DNA of 64,000 bases from Hydractinia symbiolongicarpus (GCF_029227915.1 NC_079876.1:18476001-18540000); one strand, 5' to 3'; positions 34,713 to 46,620 are shown, counted from the first letter of the stretch. Numbers and translations: made by a program. Notes: generated by a model from the letters alone, not told the origin.

Positions 34713-36434
34713 TTAAAATCTGTGAAAAATATGTATATAAAATGCTCCTGCTTTATAACTCTTGCCATCTTTCTCCTCATTTTTGTCATCAAAACCTTTT
34801 GCTTTGCCGCGTCTGATTTTACGTCGCTTTTTTGTGGTGTTTCGATTGTCATATGACGATGAAAATAAGCGTTTTGAATTAATACTCTGACATCCCTTCA
34901 GAGTGTACTTTCCTGAAATCCTTTTAAGGTTCTCATATATTAGTATGCTACCTTTCCTTCCAATATTGAAGTTGGCGACTGCATCATATACAGCAAGTTG
35001 GAGTTGAGAGAACGATACATAACGTGATTTTGGAACATGATCCCATATCATTGCCTTAAAACTTTCGTTTTGATTTTGAGTGAGACCATGTAAATATTTG
35101 TTGCGTAAATCCTCATGACTTAAATCTAGAAATATAGGTTTCAATTTAAATATCACTGGCAAAGGAAGTCCGGGTCCTGGTTTGTAAATTGATGTTCCAT
35201 TAGCCTTATCTTTTTGAAATTTGCATAAAACTATCGCCACCGGCTGGACAATACGCATCATGGCAATTATTATTTTTGTTGGAAGCAACATGAAATAAAG
35301 TTTTTGTTGCTGCTTGCATTGCTTTCAGATTGTTTTTATTACCTCTTATCGCTACACCGTAATAGTTCTGTAATCTGTCAATTATATTATTAGTCAGTTT
35401 CCCTAAGTGGCAACCGACTCTTTTTTGAACGTGTCCGACACATTTTAATTTTTCACTTGAATACAATTGTAGGTGTTTTGTATGGTGTTAAAAATTTTGC
35501 TATCATCATCCCAATAGTATTTAGTGTCGCGTAACTTCGGACCTCTCCCACATTCATTTTGCGCCAATTGGCTTCATACTTCCAGCTGATCCTGAGTAAT
35601 TGTATTTACAATCATGGTCGGTTCTCCACTTGACGTATTCCGAAGGTTCACTTTTTCGCAATGGTTCTTTCAGTAGACAAGCTTTATATGCCCTACTCGT
35701 AGGCTCAATGTCTAAGTCCTTTCCGCTATTTATTAAGATGGCAGTTGTCACACCATTTAGGCATGCGTAACCGCGTCGCTGCCAGGACCCATCACATGAA
35801 ACTAGTGTTTTAACGACACCATCTGAATTACCTCGTAATTTTTCACATGCATCTTGCGTTGTTATTTCTGCAACATCTTTTGCTGCTAAGGTCATCCTTT
35901 CACAATTTTGTCATAATTGTTTGCTCTCATTGGTTTAAGAAGGTTCGTCAACGATAAAAAATTATCTAAACAAGCGTATCCCTGACCGCAAGCTCTCATG
36001 CTATATGCAGCCAGTGAGCGAGATGTGTAACTACATTTATTGTGTTGGAGCATTAAAAAGTAGATTTCAAACCAACGGCTGTACATGATGGGACGACAAC
36101 ATTTTCATTATAGAACTGAGAATCTCCATGTCAATAATTCTGTTTCCTGTGACAAAATTAGGGCCGTTTGGTGTGGAAACTTCTATGGTTTCTACTTTTC
36201 TCTCAGATGCAGTTGAAGTATTCACAGATAATATAGATGTGTCTGGATTTGTACTATCAGCAAATTCATTGTTCACAGAATTTTGAATATATACAATAGG
36301 GCTTCTGCAGTCAGTTCCACTATTTACACCACTACCTTCACTATTATATACAATACTGATCTTACCATCTCCATTAAATCCCTTTCTTTTTCTGTTTCTT
36401 TTAGTAAGTACTTTGACTCAACAAGATTTTGGCA
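34713..36434 (-). pseudogene. Kolobok/Mutator-like transposase relic 3
   Basis: Colinear with relic 2. The start is the ATG at 36432-36434 (MPKSC), interrupted by a TGA four codons later, then RKRKGFNGDGKISIVYN and GNRIIDMEILSSIMK (typical N-terminus). SCDGSWQRRGYACLNGVT (about 35765-35820) corresponds to the SIDGSW block, then YSGSAGSMKPIGA, LKCVGHVQKRVGCHLGKL (35400-35455), LQNYYGVAIRGNK, CPAGGDSFM, and YLHGLTQNQNESFKAMIW (35040-35095), with the probable catalytic Glu. A basic tail (KKRRKIRRGKAKG) ends near 34760-34800. Frameshifts near 36070, 35890, 35500 and 35220. The sequence is well diverged from relics 1 and 2, so it represents a different family member. No TIRs found. Confidence 0.8.
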
Positions 36435-37060
36435 TGACTACAAAATATTGTACCAAATTTTTAATTCTAATAAAAAGACCTAATAAAAAACGTTTTCTGG
36501 CTGCAATCTCTGTACTCTCACTTTGTCTCCATTAATATTTTTGATGTTATGGGCATTTTTAGAGGTCTAAAAAGTTTGTTTTTAGGGGCGTTGCTATTGG
36601 ATAAGTAACACAGTTACTTGTGACTTAACCCGGCGTTTCAACAGAGTGTATCCTGTGTTTTGTAAAACCAAAGCTGCAATATATTCAGTTTTTTTGAAAA
36701 GGGTTTTAAGCCTAAACGCATGTGCGACACGGTTTACCTGTACTAAGCGCTCAGCTCGGTATTACGATTAATTGTTTAACTTTCACAGACAATTATTCTG
36801 CAAAATAAAATAATATTGACCGATTGTTTTTGCTATGACGTTGTAACAACGGTTTGTAAACTCTGTTTTTATTTCAGCTTTTGTTGCAGGAAAGTTATTT
36901 TTTGAAAAATATGCTACAGTCGCAACACTACAATGGTGTATGCACTTCACTTAATTTAGGACATACTGTATACCTGTACTAAAGCGCTCCATCTCATCGT
37001 GTGGCACAATTTATTAAGCGCTCTACAGAATGTTCAACGCCGGGTCACACCTTCACTTGT
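36435..37060 (+). other. Non-coding body of a Helitron-like fragment
   Basis: Contains partial echoes of the terminal sequence (GACTTAACCCGGCGTTTCAA near 36630, and AACGCCGGGTCACACCTTCA at 37036-37055) leading into a Helitron 3' terminus at 37061-37099. The left boundary is not found. Confidence 0.4.
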
Positions 37061-37099
37061 GGCTTACCCCGGCGTTTCGACGCCGGTTTTCCCTGCTAG
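37061..37099 (+). mobile_element. Helitron 3' terminus on the plus strand
   Basis: The hairpin CCGGCGTTTCGACGCCGG (37069-37086) is followed after 9 bases by CTAG (37096-37099) and then T, the standard Helitron 3' end. The same 18-base hairpin in inverted orientation ends the large Helitron at 38875-38892, so both belong to one family. Confidence 0.85.
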
Positions 37100-38860
37100 T
37101 CTATATAATAATACGCTTGTGTGAGTAACCATGTGAGTCCACGACACGCAAAGTACGGCTCACTTTCTTACGACGTGGCGTGGTCGAAACCTACCTCCCT
37201 GGTTAAAGTTCTGTTTATCTTTTCAAATGTATTGTGTCCTTTTTATTTTTCTATTTATTTATTTATTTTTTTAATTAATTCCTTGTAAAAAGGGAGAATT
37301 GTGCTTTTAGAGGCATTTTTTCTAGAGGAGTACAACCTCTAGCTTATTTCCAAAGACCTAACAGGTTGATTTCATCCTTGCAGTGGCTAACCACCTCTTT
37401 GTAAATTATTTTCTCTCTCGCCAAGTTTAAAAAAACGCAAATCAGGGGGTTACTATTTAAACATTCAATTCTTTTTTTCTTATTGGTAAAAAAATAAAAC
37501 TCTTTTCTTATTTTATTAATACTATTGTTTTATTTTAAAACGTTTTAAGTCGGGTTTTTTTTTAAAGCCTCACGGGTTCGTTAAAGAAAAATAATTTAAT
37601 TTTACCCCCGGTTTACTACGTGTGCGCCGTATCTCACGGAGACAAGTTGTTATCAACCGCTAGAAGAAAACCGAAGCAAAAAGGCTGTCTCTTTTTCAAT
37701 GTAACCCTGAACAAAAGTTAATTCAAACAATGTTACTCATCATGAAGTAAGATTAAAGCTTATTTGTTTCTTCAATATTTTCCATTTTTGTGTTCTAGAA
37801 CCGACGTTGGTTTCTTTTTAAAAACACTTTCGAATTCAAATGATATTTCGAATTTAAAATGTAAAAAAACAAAACTGCTGTTGTAGAGCGACTGTTGTTG
37901 TGGGGCGAGTATAAAAAGTTAATGCTTATTAAATAATTTTTAAAAGGAAATGAAAGAAAGATTTGTTAAAAAAAAAGAAAAACGTACGATATAACGTCAA
38001 AAGGATAACTGATTTGAAGTGTATGAGACAATTTAGCTAGCTATATATTTTTATTTTGTTTTCTTGATGAAGCGAAGCTTACTAATCGAAGTAAAAAACT
38101 GATTGGACTTTTATCCAGAGAACGCTAGCTAGCAGTATACTGAGAAGGCGAAAGATCAGTAGGTGTGTTGTTTAGATTATCTGGTAGAGAAATGAATTTA
38201 GGTGAATAACGATATTTAATCCGTTTACACTTTCAAACCTGTACTTTCCCTTCAAGGTGAAGTTAAATATCTTGCATCTAAATATACTCCTTTTCGTAAG
38301 AATATACTCAGGGTCAGTTAAGAATATCTTAAGAATATGTCCAAACTTGATTGTTTGTTCTAAATAAATATAAAAAGAATTTGCCAATAGCTATAATAAC
38401 TTGTAGCAAGCTTTATTTTATAAAGACATTATAAATTTTTAGCACATAGACATGCTAAGAATATGTTCAGAAAAATAACGATAGCATATGTCAAGAAAGT
38501 TAAGAACTTTTTTTGTAAGAATATATGCACTTTAAACAATGGGCTGGAAGTTGAGAATATTTTAAGAATATATGTCAAACCTTGATTGCTTGGTCTAAAT
38601 ATAAAAAAAATTGTCAGCAGCTATAGCAACATATATCTAGCTTTATTTTATTGAAGCATTATATATTTTTAGGCCACAAGGATAGCAATTGTCAAGAAAA
38701 TTAAGAACCTTTTTTTGTAGGAATACACTTTAAAAAGTCTAGGATTGATTGTTCTAATATAATTTTTCTATCCAAGTTACATGTAGTAGAAATTGTCATT
38801 AGCTATATTAACTTTAAACAGGGTTTTGAGGCCATAATCATGCTAAGAAAATATTAAGAA
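37100..38860 (+). repeat. Repeat R2 copy 1, left part (probable second Helitron-type family)
   Basis: Starts TCTATATAATAATACGC immediately after a CTAG and is colinear with 46997-47968: shared blocks TTTTACCCCCGGTTTAC (37600; 47163), CATCATGAAGTAAGATTAAA (37739; 47298), GAAGCGAAGCTTACTAATCG (38070) and the AAGAATATACTCAGGGTCAG region. It is interrupted by an R1 copy (37185-37416) and, at 38860, by the large Helitron; it resumes at 45825. Non-coding. The TC start and TATATAATAATACG motif look like a Helitron 5' end. Confidence 0.75.
37185..37416 (-). repeat. R1 dispersed repeat, full-length-like copy (-)
   Basis: Same order as 23211-23435 (TGGTTAAAGTTCTGTTTATC through GTAAATTATTTTCTC). It lies inside R2 copy 1 and is absent from R2 copy 2, so it inserted after R2. 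Confidence 0.75.
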
Positions 38861-38892
38861 CTAGCCGGGTAAACCCGGCGTCGAAACGCCGG
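38861..38892 (-). repeat. Helitron 3' hairpin and CTAG end
   Basis: 18-base palindromic hairpin with 7-bp stem, spaced 10 bases from the terminal CTAG on the minus strand. Confidence 0.9.
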
Positions 38893-39644
38893 GGTAAGCC
38901 ATCAGTGACGAAGAAACGTAGAAAGAAAAACATACCTTACATAAATCCGGCCTTAAATGTCTAAGGTGGTAACTCATTTTTGATGTTATCTACAAAAAAA
39001 AGGAAAAAATCAACACTTATGCAGATACAAAATTGATAGGTTCAGGGAAAAATACAATGGCCGGGTAATAGTAAATAAAAAAACTCTCTATATTATCAAT
39101 TATTAAAACAACTATAACTGTACTATAATAACAACTTAACGGTATGAAGAAAAAACAAAAATACGCTAATAGGCAGCAAACAGAGTTTCTTAATTTTTGA
39201 CAAAAGTTTTTTAAGTATCAAATTTTTTGAAATAAGATATAAATATTAAAAATATTGATACTAACTATGCAACAGACTATACAAACACTATTACTTTATC
39301 TGCAAAATATTGATGATAGTGGTACATTAGTGACTAAAACTAAATACTGAGAAAATTGACTTTAATGCGAAACTATGAAAAAGTAAGCAAACTTTGAGAG
39401 AAGACTGATAAAGAGATGAAATTTAATGGAAACTACATAAACTACAAAACTACAAACTACAAAAATTATGGAACAATATTAAATAGATAATAAAAAATAA
39501 ATACAATTGAAACGCAAGTAATATCGATCACTGACACACAGGGGAGTGAAATATTTCAAAATCAATTAAAGTATTTTAAAGTATATATCAAAGTGGTTAC
39601 CGATCAACGGTATTCCACCTTAATAGAACACATCCCCTGTTGTA

Positions 39645-40195
39645 TCAGGATCGATTTCGCCCCTTCTTCGCGGGTAGGATGCCCAGGCTGCTCCCGCCAG
39701 CGAAAGCCCTCGCGGTCCCTGCCCCCGAGGCGACGTCACACAAGGTATGACGCCCTTGACCTGGGTCTGGGTTGCCTCTGCGATACCGCAGGTATGCTTT
39801 GTAAGATAGATCCTAAAATAGGGAAAAGAATATACTATATAAAAATGAACTTAAATATATAAATATAAGACTCAATTTTTTCAATGCAACAATGTGATGA
39901 GAATATGTAAGAGAATTAGAACTTATGGTATGGTAATAAAAGGGTGCCTTACCGTGCTAAGGTTTTCCTGACTTGATGCAGATGTTGTTGTCGTTGTCGC
40001 TGTGGTTGTTGTTGTTGCAGCTGTAGTTGTTGTGGCAACTGATGTTGCAAGTGACGCTGTTACTGCTGTTGTTGTGGATGTTTCACTTTCAGACGATAGT
40101 CGTGGTGAAGCAGCAGTGTTTTCACTGCCAAACTTTTTATAACGTGACTTTTTTAGGTAGCCAAAAAATAAATTATTATTTAAATAAAGTTGCAT
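39645..40195 (-). CDS. Two-exon ORF inside the Helitron, unknown function
   Basis: Not recognised. Exon 1 (40195-39953, 81 codons from ATG) encodes a short N-terminus (SRYKKFGSENTAASPRLS) followed by a Thr/Ala/Ser-rich tract made of GTT-type repeats on the plus strand. A donor GTAAGG (39952-39947) and an acceptor CCCTATTTTAG (to 39813) bound a 140-bp intron. Exon 2 (39812-39645) keeps the frame for 55 codons to TGA, reading YLRYRRGNPDPGQGRHTL, CDVASGAGTARAFAGG and SLGILPAKKGRN. Exon 2 is far more GC-rich than anything nearby. It may be a captured host exon, a Helitron accessory gene or a chance frame. The start codon is uncertain, since an acceptor could lie upstream in TTATTTTTTGG...AAAAAG. 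Confidence 0.4.
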
Positions 40196-41005
40196 GAATA
40201 TAAGGAAGACATAATTTGCACAACTGAATATACATATACAGTTACATAAATATTGATTGCCTTAAGTAAAGGGAGACGATATATAATTCCTGCAAACAGA
40301 ATACCTCTAAGGCAACCCTGGCTTTCAGTTTGTGAACTTTAACTGGACTTTAAAAAAGTGAATTTAGTAGAATAAAGTTCTTTAAGTTAGAAAGGGCTAC
40401 AAAGTTTTAATTTTATTCACCCTTAAATTAAATTATGTTTATATAATTGCGAGCTCGAAAAATTTGTTTATTTATAAATCCAGCTAAAATTGACGTAACG
40501 GGGTGCACCTCGAGAAGGTAAGCCATTGGATTTCGCACCCCACCTATGAGAGAAGAAAAACATACATTTGCACAATAAAATATGACGCAAACTCTCAGGC
40601 AGTGGACAACAATATTTTACAGTGTAGGAGATAGAGGTTCTTTTAAGAGGATATACAATTTAGTTTAGCAACACCGCGTGCGACAACTGTGTGCCACAAA
40701 GATCAAGTAGACGCGGCACTTGTTCAGGCGTAAACACACACTTTAATCATTGAAGTTGAGAAACTATCTCCGATTAAAGCTAGAGACAGAACATGCTAAC
40801 ACTGTCAACACACCTATTAAGGCATGAGAACACCTGAAACCCATCATATAATGGTCACGTAGGCAATACACAACTTTGATAAGCACCAAATCAAAATTGT
40901 AAGTTGCTTATTAAAATTATGTGATTGCAGGGTTAATGTTACAGGCAACATAACACTAACCAATACTTGAAAACTTAGTGTTGCATCAAAGCAAAACATG
41001 AAAAA

Positions 41006-44000
41006 TTATAATACTTGTGGAAAAACAATATTTTTTGTAAAACACCTATCTCCTACATAACCTTGCTTAAAAGTATTAACAATCTGTACCTTTACTGCTT
41101 GGAATGACCGAGCACGTGAAAATGCAACATAAAGTTGGCCATGACTAAAGCAAGGTCTACGTAAAAATATACCAACTTTCTCAAAAGTTTGGCCCTGACT
41201 CTTATTTATAGTCAGTGCGTAAGACAGTCTTAAAGGAAACTGGGTGCGTTTAATTTGAAAGGGTAGATTTGTATCATTTGGACAGAGGGACACTCTCGGA
41301 ATTATGACACGATCACCTCTACGAATACCAGTAAGAATTTCACAATCGATAACATTTGCACGCAGATTACGAACCATTAACCTTGTACCATTACAAAGAC
41401 CGTCTTTAAGGGATCTTTAATGATCAAATTCACTAAAAATAGAAGTAACAATATTTTCATTAGGTTGCAGCACACATTCATGTGGAATTTCAATGCAACC
41501 TTGATTTGGATCATCTGGTTTTTGTGGCACCTGACCACTACCAAGGTTTAAAAGAAATTCAGCAAAGACTTGCTCTCCATCTCCAGCTCTCATGTTCGTG
41601 TGGAGGTGAAAAATTCGAGTCAAGGGCCAAAGTACTGAGCTTTTTAAACAAACTTCTACAATTTGTGCAGGTCCAGCTCTTCTGACAACAGGCAGTACTT
41701 GACGGAAATCTCCTCCCAAAAGAATAACTTTACCTGCAAAGGGAATTTCACTATTACATATATCCCTAAAAATTCGGTCAATTGCTTCCAAAGCATATTT
41801 AGGTATCATGCTGGCTTCATCAAATATAATGATGTCCTGTCTTCTTAAAAATGCTGCATGGTCACTATTGGGTTTTATATTACATGTACAACCGTCTAAA
41901 ACAGGGACTGGTAACTTGAAAAGAGAATGGGCAGTCTTACCATTCTGCAATAATGTAGCAGCAATACCTGTCCAGGCACAAGTAGCAACACACAGATTTC
42001 TCGCAATAACTTCCTTAATAATGTAATTATATGTAAAAGTTTTACCTGTGCCACCTGGCCCATCTAGGAAGAAAATATTGGCAACATTAATGTTATTATT
42101 GGTGACGGCATTTAGAATAGAATCGGCTACATGAAGTTGCTCAGCATTTAACAAAGGCCTGATATTTAGAGCCTCCTGCCTCATTTCTTCAGTATTTGGC
42201 AAATCATCAAGCAAGGCTTCCTGTAAAGCAGGAAGACCAAAATCAGTAAGACGTTTACCAAATTGCTGAATAACACCTTTAATTTTACCTAGCACCATTT
42301 GTTCTGCCTGTACTTCAGGGTGGTGACGTAAGTAATCCTCCATCATTGCAGCACGGAAGGTTTCCCATTATTCATGTGGGTTATTCGGTTCACCGTGAAT
42401 CAATATAAAAGAAAAGGCTTTTCTTATTTTAGATGGAGAAGCATATTCCACCAACTCATTCATGGTGCGAATCCAAAGATTGTCATCAGCTAACAATCCT
42501 CGTGCTAAGCATGCATCCCTAAAAGAAGCATAAAAATTTTCTTCGAAATGTCTTAAGTCGTCAAAAGACGTAGCACCAGGGACATGCAATAAAAGGACAC
42601 GCAAAAAATATCTTTCACCTTCGCGGATACTGGCATTATACATTCTACTTACTATCTTTTCAGCACCGCGTTGCCTAACTACCCACCGTTTTTGTTGTTG
42701 GGTATTTCGAAAAACAAAGTGGTAAGGTATTTCAGTGTACAAAAATCGTTGTGCATGCTGGTCCTGCTGATTTAATTGAAACCAGGCTGTTAACATCGTC
42801 TCAGAATTTTCAGCCCTGTCAGCAGCAACAGCCTCGTTGCCTTCCCTAAAAAACACTTGTTGGTGATTTGGAAGGTGAACAGGAAGTCTTATGATGGAAT
42901 GACTCTGAGTATGCATAGGAAATTCACAGAGACGCCAAGTTGCTTCAGGTGCAGATACATATCTAGCATCTAAGAATGTTTTTACTTCATCATGATCGAT
43001 GCGCTCATTGATTTCTATATGTGCAGTATCATAACCTTTGTAAACATATTTATACAAATACTTAACACTTTTAATTGACACACATGCTTCCAAGTTAATA
43101 TGTGCCATATATTTTTTACATAGGAAAGGGTTATAAGGCACAACCCACCTATTATCAACATCCAAGTTTCGAATTCTTACAGTTCTTCCATTATCAGGAC
43201 GATGGTACATGGGATAACCGTCTACATTGATAACAGTTCCATCATTAAATTGCTTAGGAAAATGCTTAGTACACTCACCCTCTTTCATGCACGGAGATGT
43301 ATTATTAAGGTGGCCACATGGCCCATGGATCATACATGACTTTATTATATCATACAGTTCGGCATCTTGGTTTTGATCCGGAATCTGTGCACAAATTAAT
43401 GAGTCAATATCATCAGCATTTCGTAATTTAAACTCATTGTGTAGATGTAAAAGCATATGAACATGCGGTAAACCTCTCTTCTGAAATTCAATAACATCTA
43501 CATGTTCACACAGAACACCTAATACACTGTCTTTTAAATCTTTTTTCAAAGCAAGTAAATTTAATTTAAAGACCCTTGCAACCAAATCTGGTCTATCAGA
43601 AGCACATTGACCAGGTAACAAATTAGTAACAATTTCTGGCCATTTTGGATTGCATGTAAAAGTCAAGAACAAATCTGGCTTACCTTTTTTTGAAACCAAT
43701 GCCATTGCATCAAGATACAACTGATGCATGTTGCGGGGTGAGCCGGAAAAGGTAGAAGGCAAGACAACAACATTACCTGTCTGTAAGTTACGTTGATCTG
43801 CAGCATTTTGGAGGTAATCCAGAAGTCCTTGGTAGGACTCTGCTCGAAGCTGATTTTGATTTCGTCGAATAAATGCAAGCCGTTGGCCTTCCACTTTAAC
43901 ATATGCATCTACTAAAAATTTCTGAAACAATTTGCCTGCTAGATGAAGGGCAGAAAATTCTCGCCTAATAGCAATGCGGTAAATATAATATTCCAACTGG

Positions 44001-45327
44001 GTTAGCCTATTTCTTACTCCAGTTGCATGCTCCCTGACGTGGGCCATGTTTTGGTCCCAACCAGGGTCACCACGTGGAAATAAAATAGGATACATCATAG
44101 GATCAATATTGCATGATATATGAGGGATTTGCCGCAAAGGTTGTTTACGTGGATAAAGAACAATATCTCTTGCAGCAGGAGGTGCTCCATCATTACCAAC
44201 AAAGTAACTTCCTGATGCAAGGGTGCATTATACCTTCTGCGATCATTACCCTCGCGCATTACCATGCTTACAACGGAAGGCTGTCTGTTTTCTGCTGCTG
44301 CTCTGGCTGTTTCTTCACGTTCCACTTCAGCCATATTTCTATAAGCTGCAGCATATGGAGAATCCCTGTTAAGAACATCTTGAATTATCTGCATTGTTTC
44401 ACGATTACAATGAGCATGTGTCGGATTCTCAATACGCATGTTTAAGGCAGCTGCAGCCTCTACAATCTACAATTGGCTAAAATTAGGTACTTCATTCTGA
44501 GCAGGTAATAAAGCACCATACCTGTGAAATAATTGACCACATATTCTAAAACAGGGGGGTCCATGACCTGGTGGTGGTCGAATGTTTGCTGACAAAGAAG
44601 TAAAACTAAATGCATTATTGTATACTCTGATATACTTACGAAACTGTTTAGCTTGGGCAGAGTCGTTGCTTAACAATTCACGTATTTCAGCAGGAAATTG
44701 TAATATAGCAGGCAGGGCCACTTTGCCATTGTGACAACACTTAAAATGATTTTCATTATTAAATTTAATAGCTCGACAATGCTCACACACAATAGTAAAC
44801 TTACCTGCAGAATGTGTAGGAGGCAAAACATTGTTAATCCTACCTAAATTTACTAAACGTGGAGCCCTAGCTACCCGATGACGCAAAACATCCGCTCTAC
44901 GTCTTACTACAGCTTGCTGGGGTAATTCATTGGCTCGATTCACACGACGACGTTGTGCATCGACCTTTTGACGTACATTAGCTTCCTGAATATTTTCATT
45001 AGCACGTCTTTGCTGGTGCCATACTGCATCTTGTTCCCTACGTTGTTGGGCTTGTTCATAAGTTAAATTGGCAATCCTTGCCCTTTCATGTAAAGCGTGC
45101 TCAGCCCTCCTTTGTGCACCAGTAATATCAACATCATTTTGCAATCGGGGAAGTCGATTGGCAATATTACTGAAATCAGCATTTAAATTAAGATTTTGTG
45201 CTGGTGCATTAGCATAGTTATGCTCTAACAAATGAAGAACCGGGTTCATATTTATTATAGGATTTCGTGGGGGAGCATTAGCATTAGCATAATCATGCTC
45301 CAACAAATGGAAGTCATTGAGATTCAT
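41006..45327 (-). pseudogene. Helitron Rep-helicase (RepHel) polyprotein, broken
   Basis: Rolling-circle transposase. N-terminus (45327-44467): two HLLEHxYANA repeats, an Arg/Gln-rich helical region, then a zinc-knuckle block CEHCRAIKFNNENHFKCC and PPPGHGPPCFRICG. Rep domain (44137-42368): FTCNPKWPEIV, GLPHVHMLLHL (HUH motif, about 43450-43480) and KYLYKYVYKGYD (YxxKY catalytic region, about 43040-43075). PIF1-like helicase: FFLDGPGGTGKT (Walker A, about 42046-42078), IIFDEASM (Walker B), GGDFRQVLPV, and C-terminal LRLSYALTINKSQGQTF and LYVAFSRARS. Damage: TAG at about 44467, a frameshift near 44200, TAA at about 42368 and a TGA/TAA-type stop near 41417. About 80 residues usually found between the FSEFDH region and DGLCNGTRL are missing, so an internal deletion lies near 41400. 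Confidence 0.9.
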
Positions 45328-45824
45328 ATTTCCCTAGTAGGCAATACGAAATCAACTTATAACTTTAGCTAGTTAGCTAGACAAAACTTAAGGAAATTCC
45401 AAATAAATGTAAACAAACAGAAAAATAGTAATAGTTTCAAAATAGACTGTGTACTAAAAAAGCCTTCTATTCTAAGAAGTAGGTATAAAAAGCAAGAAAT
45501 ATAGTTACGAAACTTTCCTTCACAACGATCGTCTTGCTTCGGGATCTTATTGCAACGGAGGCTATAAGAATTTCGAAAGTGCCAATCCGATAATAGTCGC
45601 GGGCAATATAATAACAATAGAATTTATTTTATGGCGCTATCTGATTGGTTTATTTTTATAAAAATTGACAGCTGCCCATTTTAACAGAGGGCGGGAAAAC
45701 AACGCCGTAAAAAACTGGGTCTGCCGAAATAAAGCTACAGGGCCGCGGGGATTTTCGGCGGGTCTCGCTACTTGCTACGCCATGTTGCGCAGAGACAGAC
45801 AGACGACGGCTATTATTATAGAGA
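45328..45824 (-). other. Helitron 5' leader
   Basis: About 500 bp between the Helitron 5' end and the first Met codon. The terminal segment reads GTCGTCTGTCTGTCTCTGCG then CAACATGGCG. A related terminal fragment lies at 50359-50470. Any promoter must be here, but none is recognisable. Confidence 0.6.
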
Positions 45825-46620
45825 TAATGAGGATAGGATTTGATAATCAGGTTAAGAACATGAAGGATTAAACGAAAAAACAACACACTATTTTCATAAA
45901 ATACACCGTATATGTGCTCTAAAGAAGAATTTTATACAAAATGTAAAAAAAGTAAATTTGCCGTTGTTATTGTTTTTAACGCTATGAAATAGTGGATCAC
46001 AAAAAGAATTGATTGGAAATGTATCAGACAATTGTACCTATACTTTTTCAATTCATTCTCTTTGGGATAAAGCGAAATTTAGTAATCGAAGTAAAAAACT
46101 GATTGGACTTTAATTCAGCCTAGCTAGCGTCCTACCGAGAAAGCGAAAGGAAAGCAGGTGTGTTGTCTAAATTGTTTGATAGAGAATTGAATTTGGGTGT
46201 ATAATGATTTTTTAGCCGTTTCTTTCAGAGCTAAATTTTTCCTTAAATATCAAGCTTGTTGTTTAGTCGGAAAATATTTTCTTTAAGCACTTAGTTTGTA
46301 AGAATATGCTCTGAACAATCAGAAGTTTAGAATATCCTAAGAATATGCCTAAGCTTGATAGTTTTTTAATATGAACATTTGTATGACCCACAAAATTGAT
46401 TAGAAGTTTACTTTTTTTATTGTATATCAAACGAACTGAACTTTTTTGTGTCCAAGCAATGGGTCGTTATATGTAGTAGAATTGCCATTAGCTAGCATAG
46501 TAACTTATAGCATGCTTTATTTTATTAAGGCATTATATTAAGGCATTATTATTATGTTAAGAACATATTGAGAATAATGAGGATAGCATTTGTCAAAAAA
46601 GTTAAGAACATCGAGGCTGA
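45825..46620 (+). repeat. Repeat R2 copy 1, right part, plus an extra internal unit
   Basis: 45825-45995 continues R2 after the Helitron and aligns with 47970-48125. From about 46004 a second copy of the R2 internal unit begins (TTGATTGGAAATGTATCAGA, AAGCGAAATTTAGTAATCGA, GAAAGCAGGTGTGTTGTC), colinear with 38003-38240 and 47508-47730. It runs to another GAGAATAATGAGGATAGCAT at 46570. R2 therefore has tandem internal units of roughly 0.6-0.9 kb. Confidence 0.7.

Larger units (their letters stand above)
38861..45824 (-). mobile_element. 6,964-bp Helitron with Rep/helicase gene
   Basis: Read on the minus strand: the 5' end TCTCTATAATAATAGCCG lies at 45824 (preceded by A) and the 3' end hairpin CCGGCGTTTCGACGCCGG (38875-38892) then CTAG at 38864-38861, followed by T. 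This is the A|TC...CTRR|T signature of rolling-circle Helitrons. The flanks join as AATATTAAGAA|TAATGAGGATAGG, which matches the uninterrupted R2 copy near 47963-47982, so the insertion point is defined to the base. Contents: N-terminal zinc/Rep/helicase coding region (45327-41006), a two-exon ORF candidate (40195-39645) and the 3' hairpin. The helicase has stops, frameshifts and an internal deletion, so the copy is not autonomous. Confidence 0.93.

Noticed and set aside
39593-39862. 89-codon plus-strand open frame in GC-rich sequence
   Set aside because: The minus strand has the better splice signals and a joined frame; the plus frame lacks any domain.
45665-45871. Plus-strand open frame
   Set aside because: Covers the Helitron 5' terminus and leader; no coding evidence.
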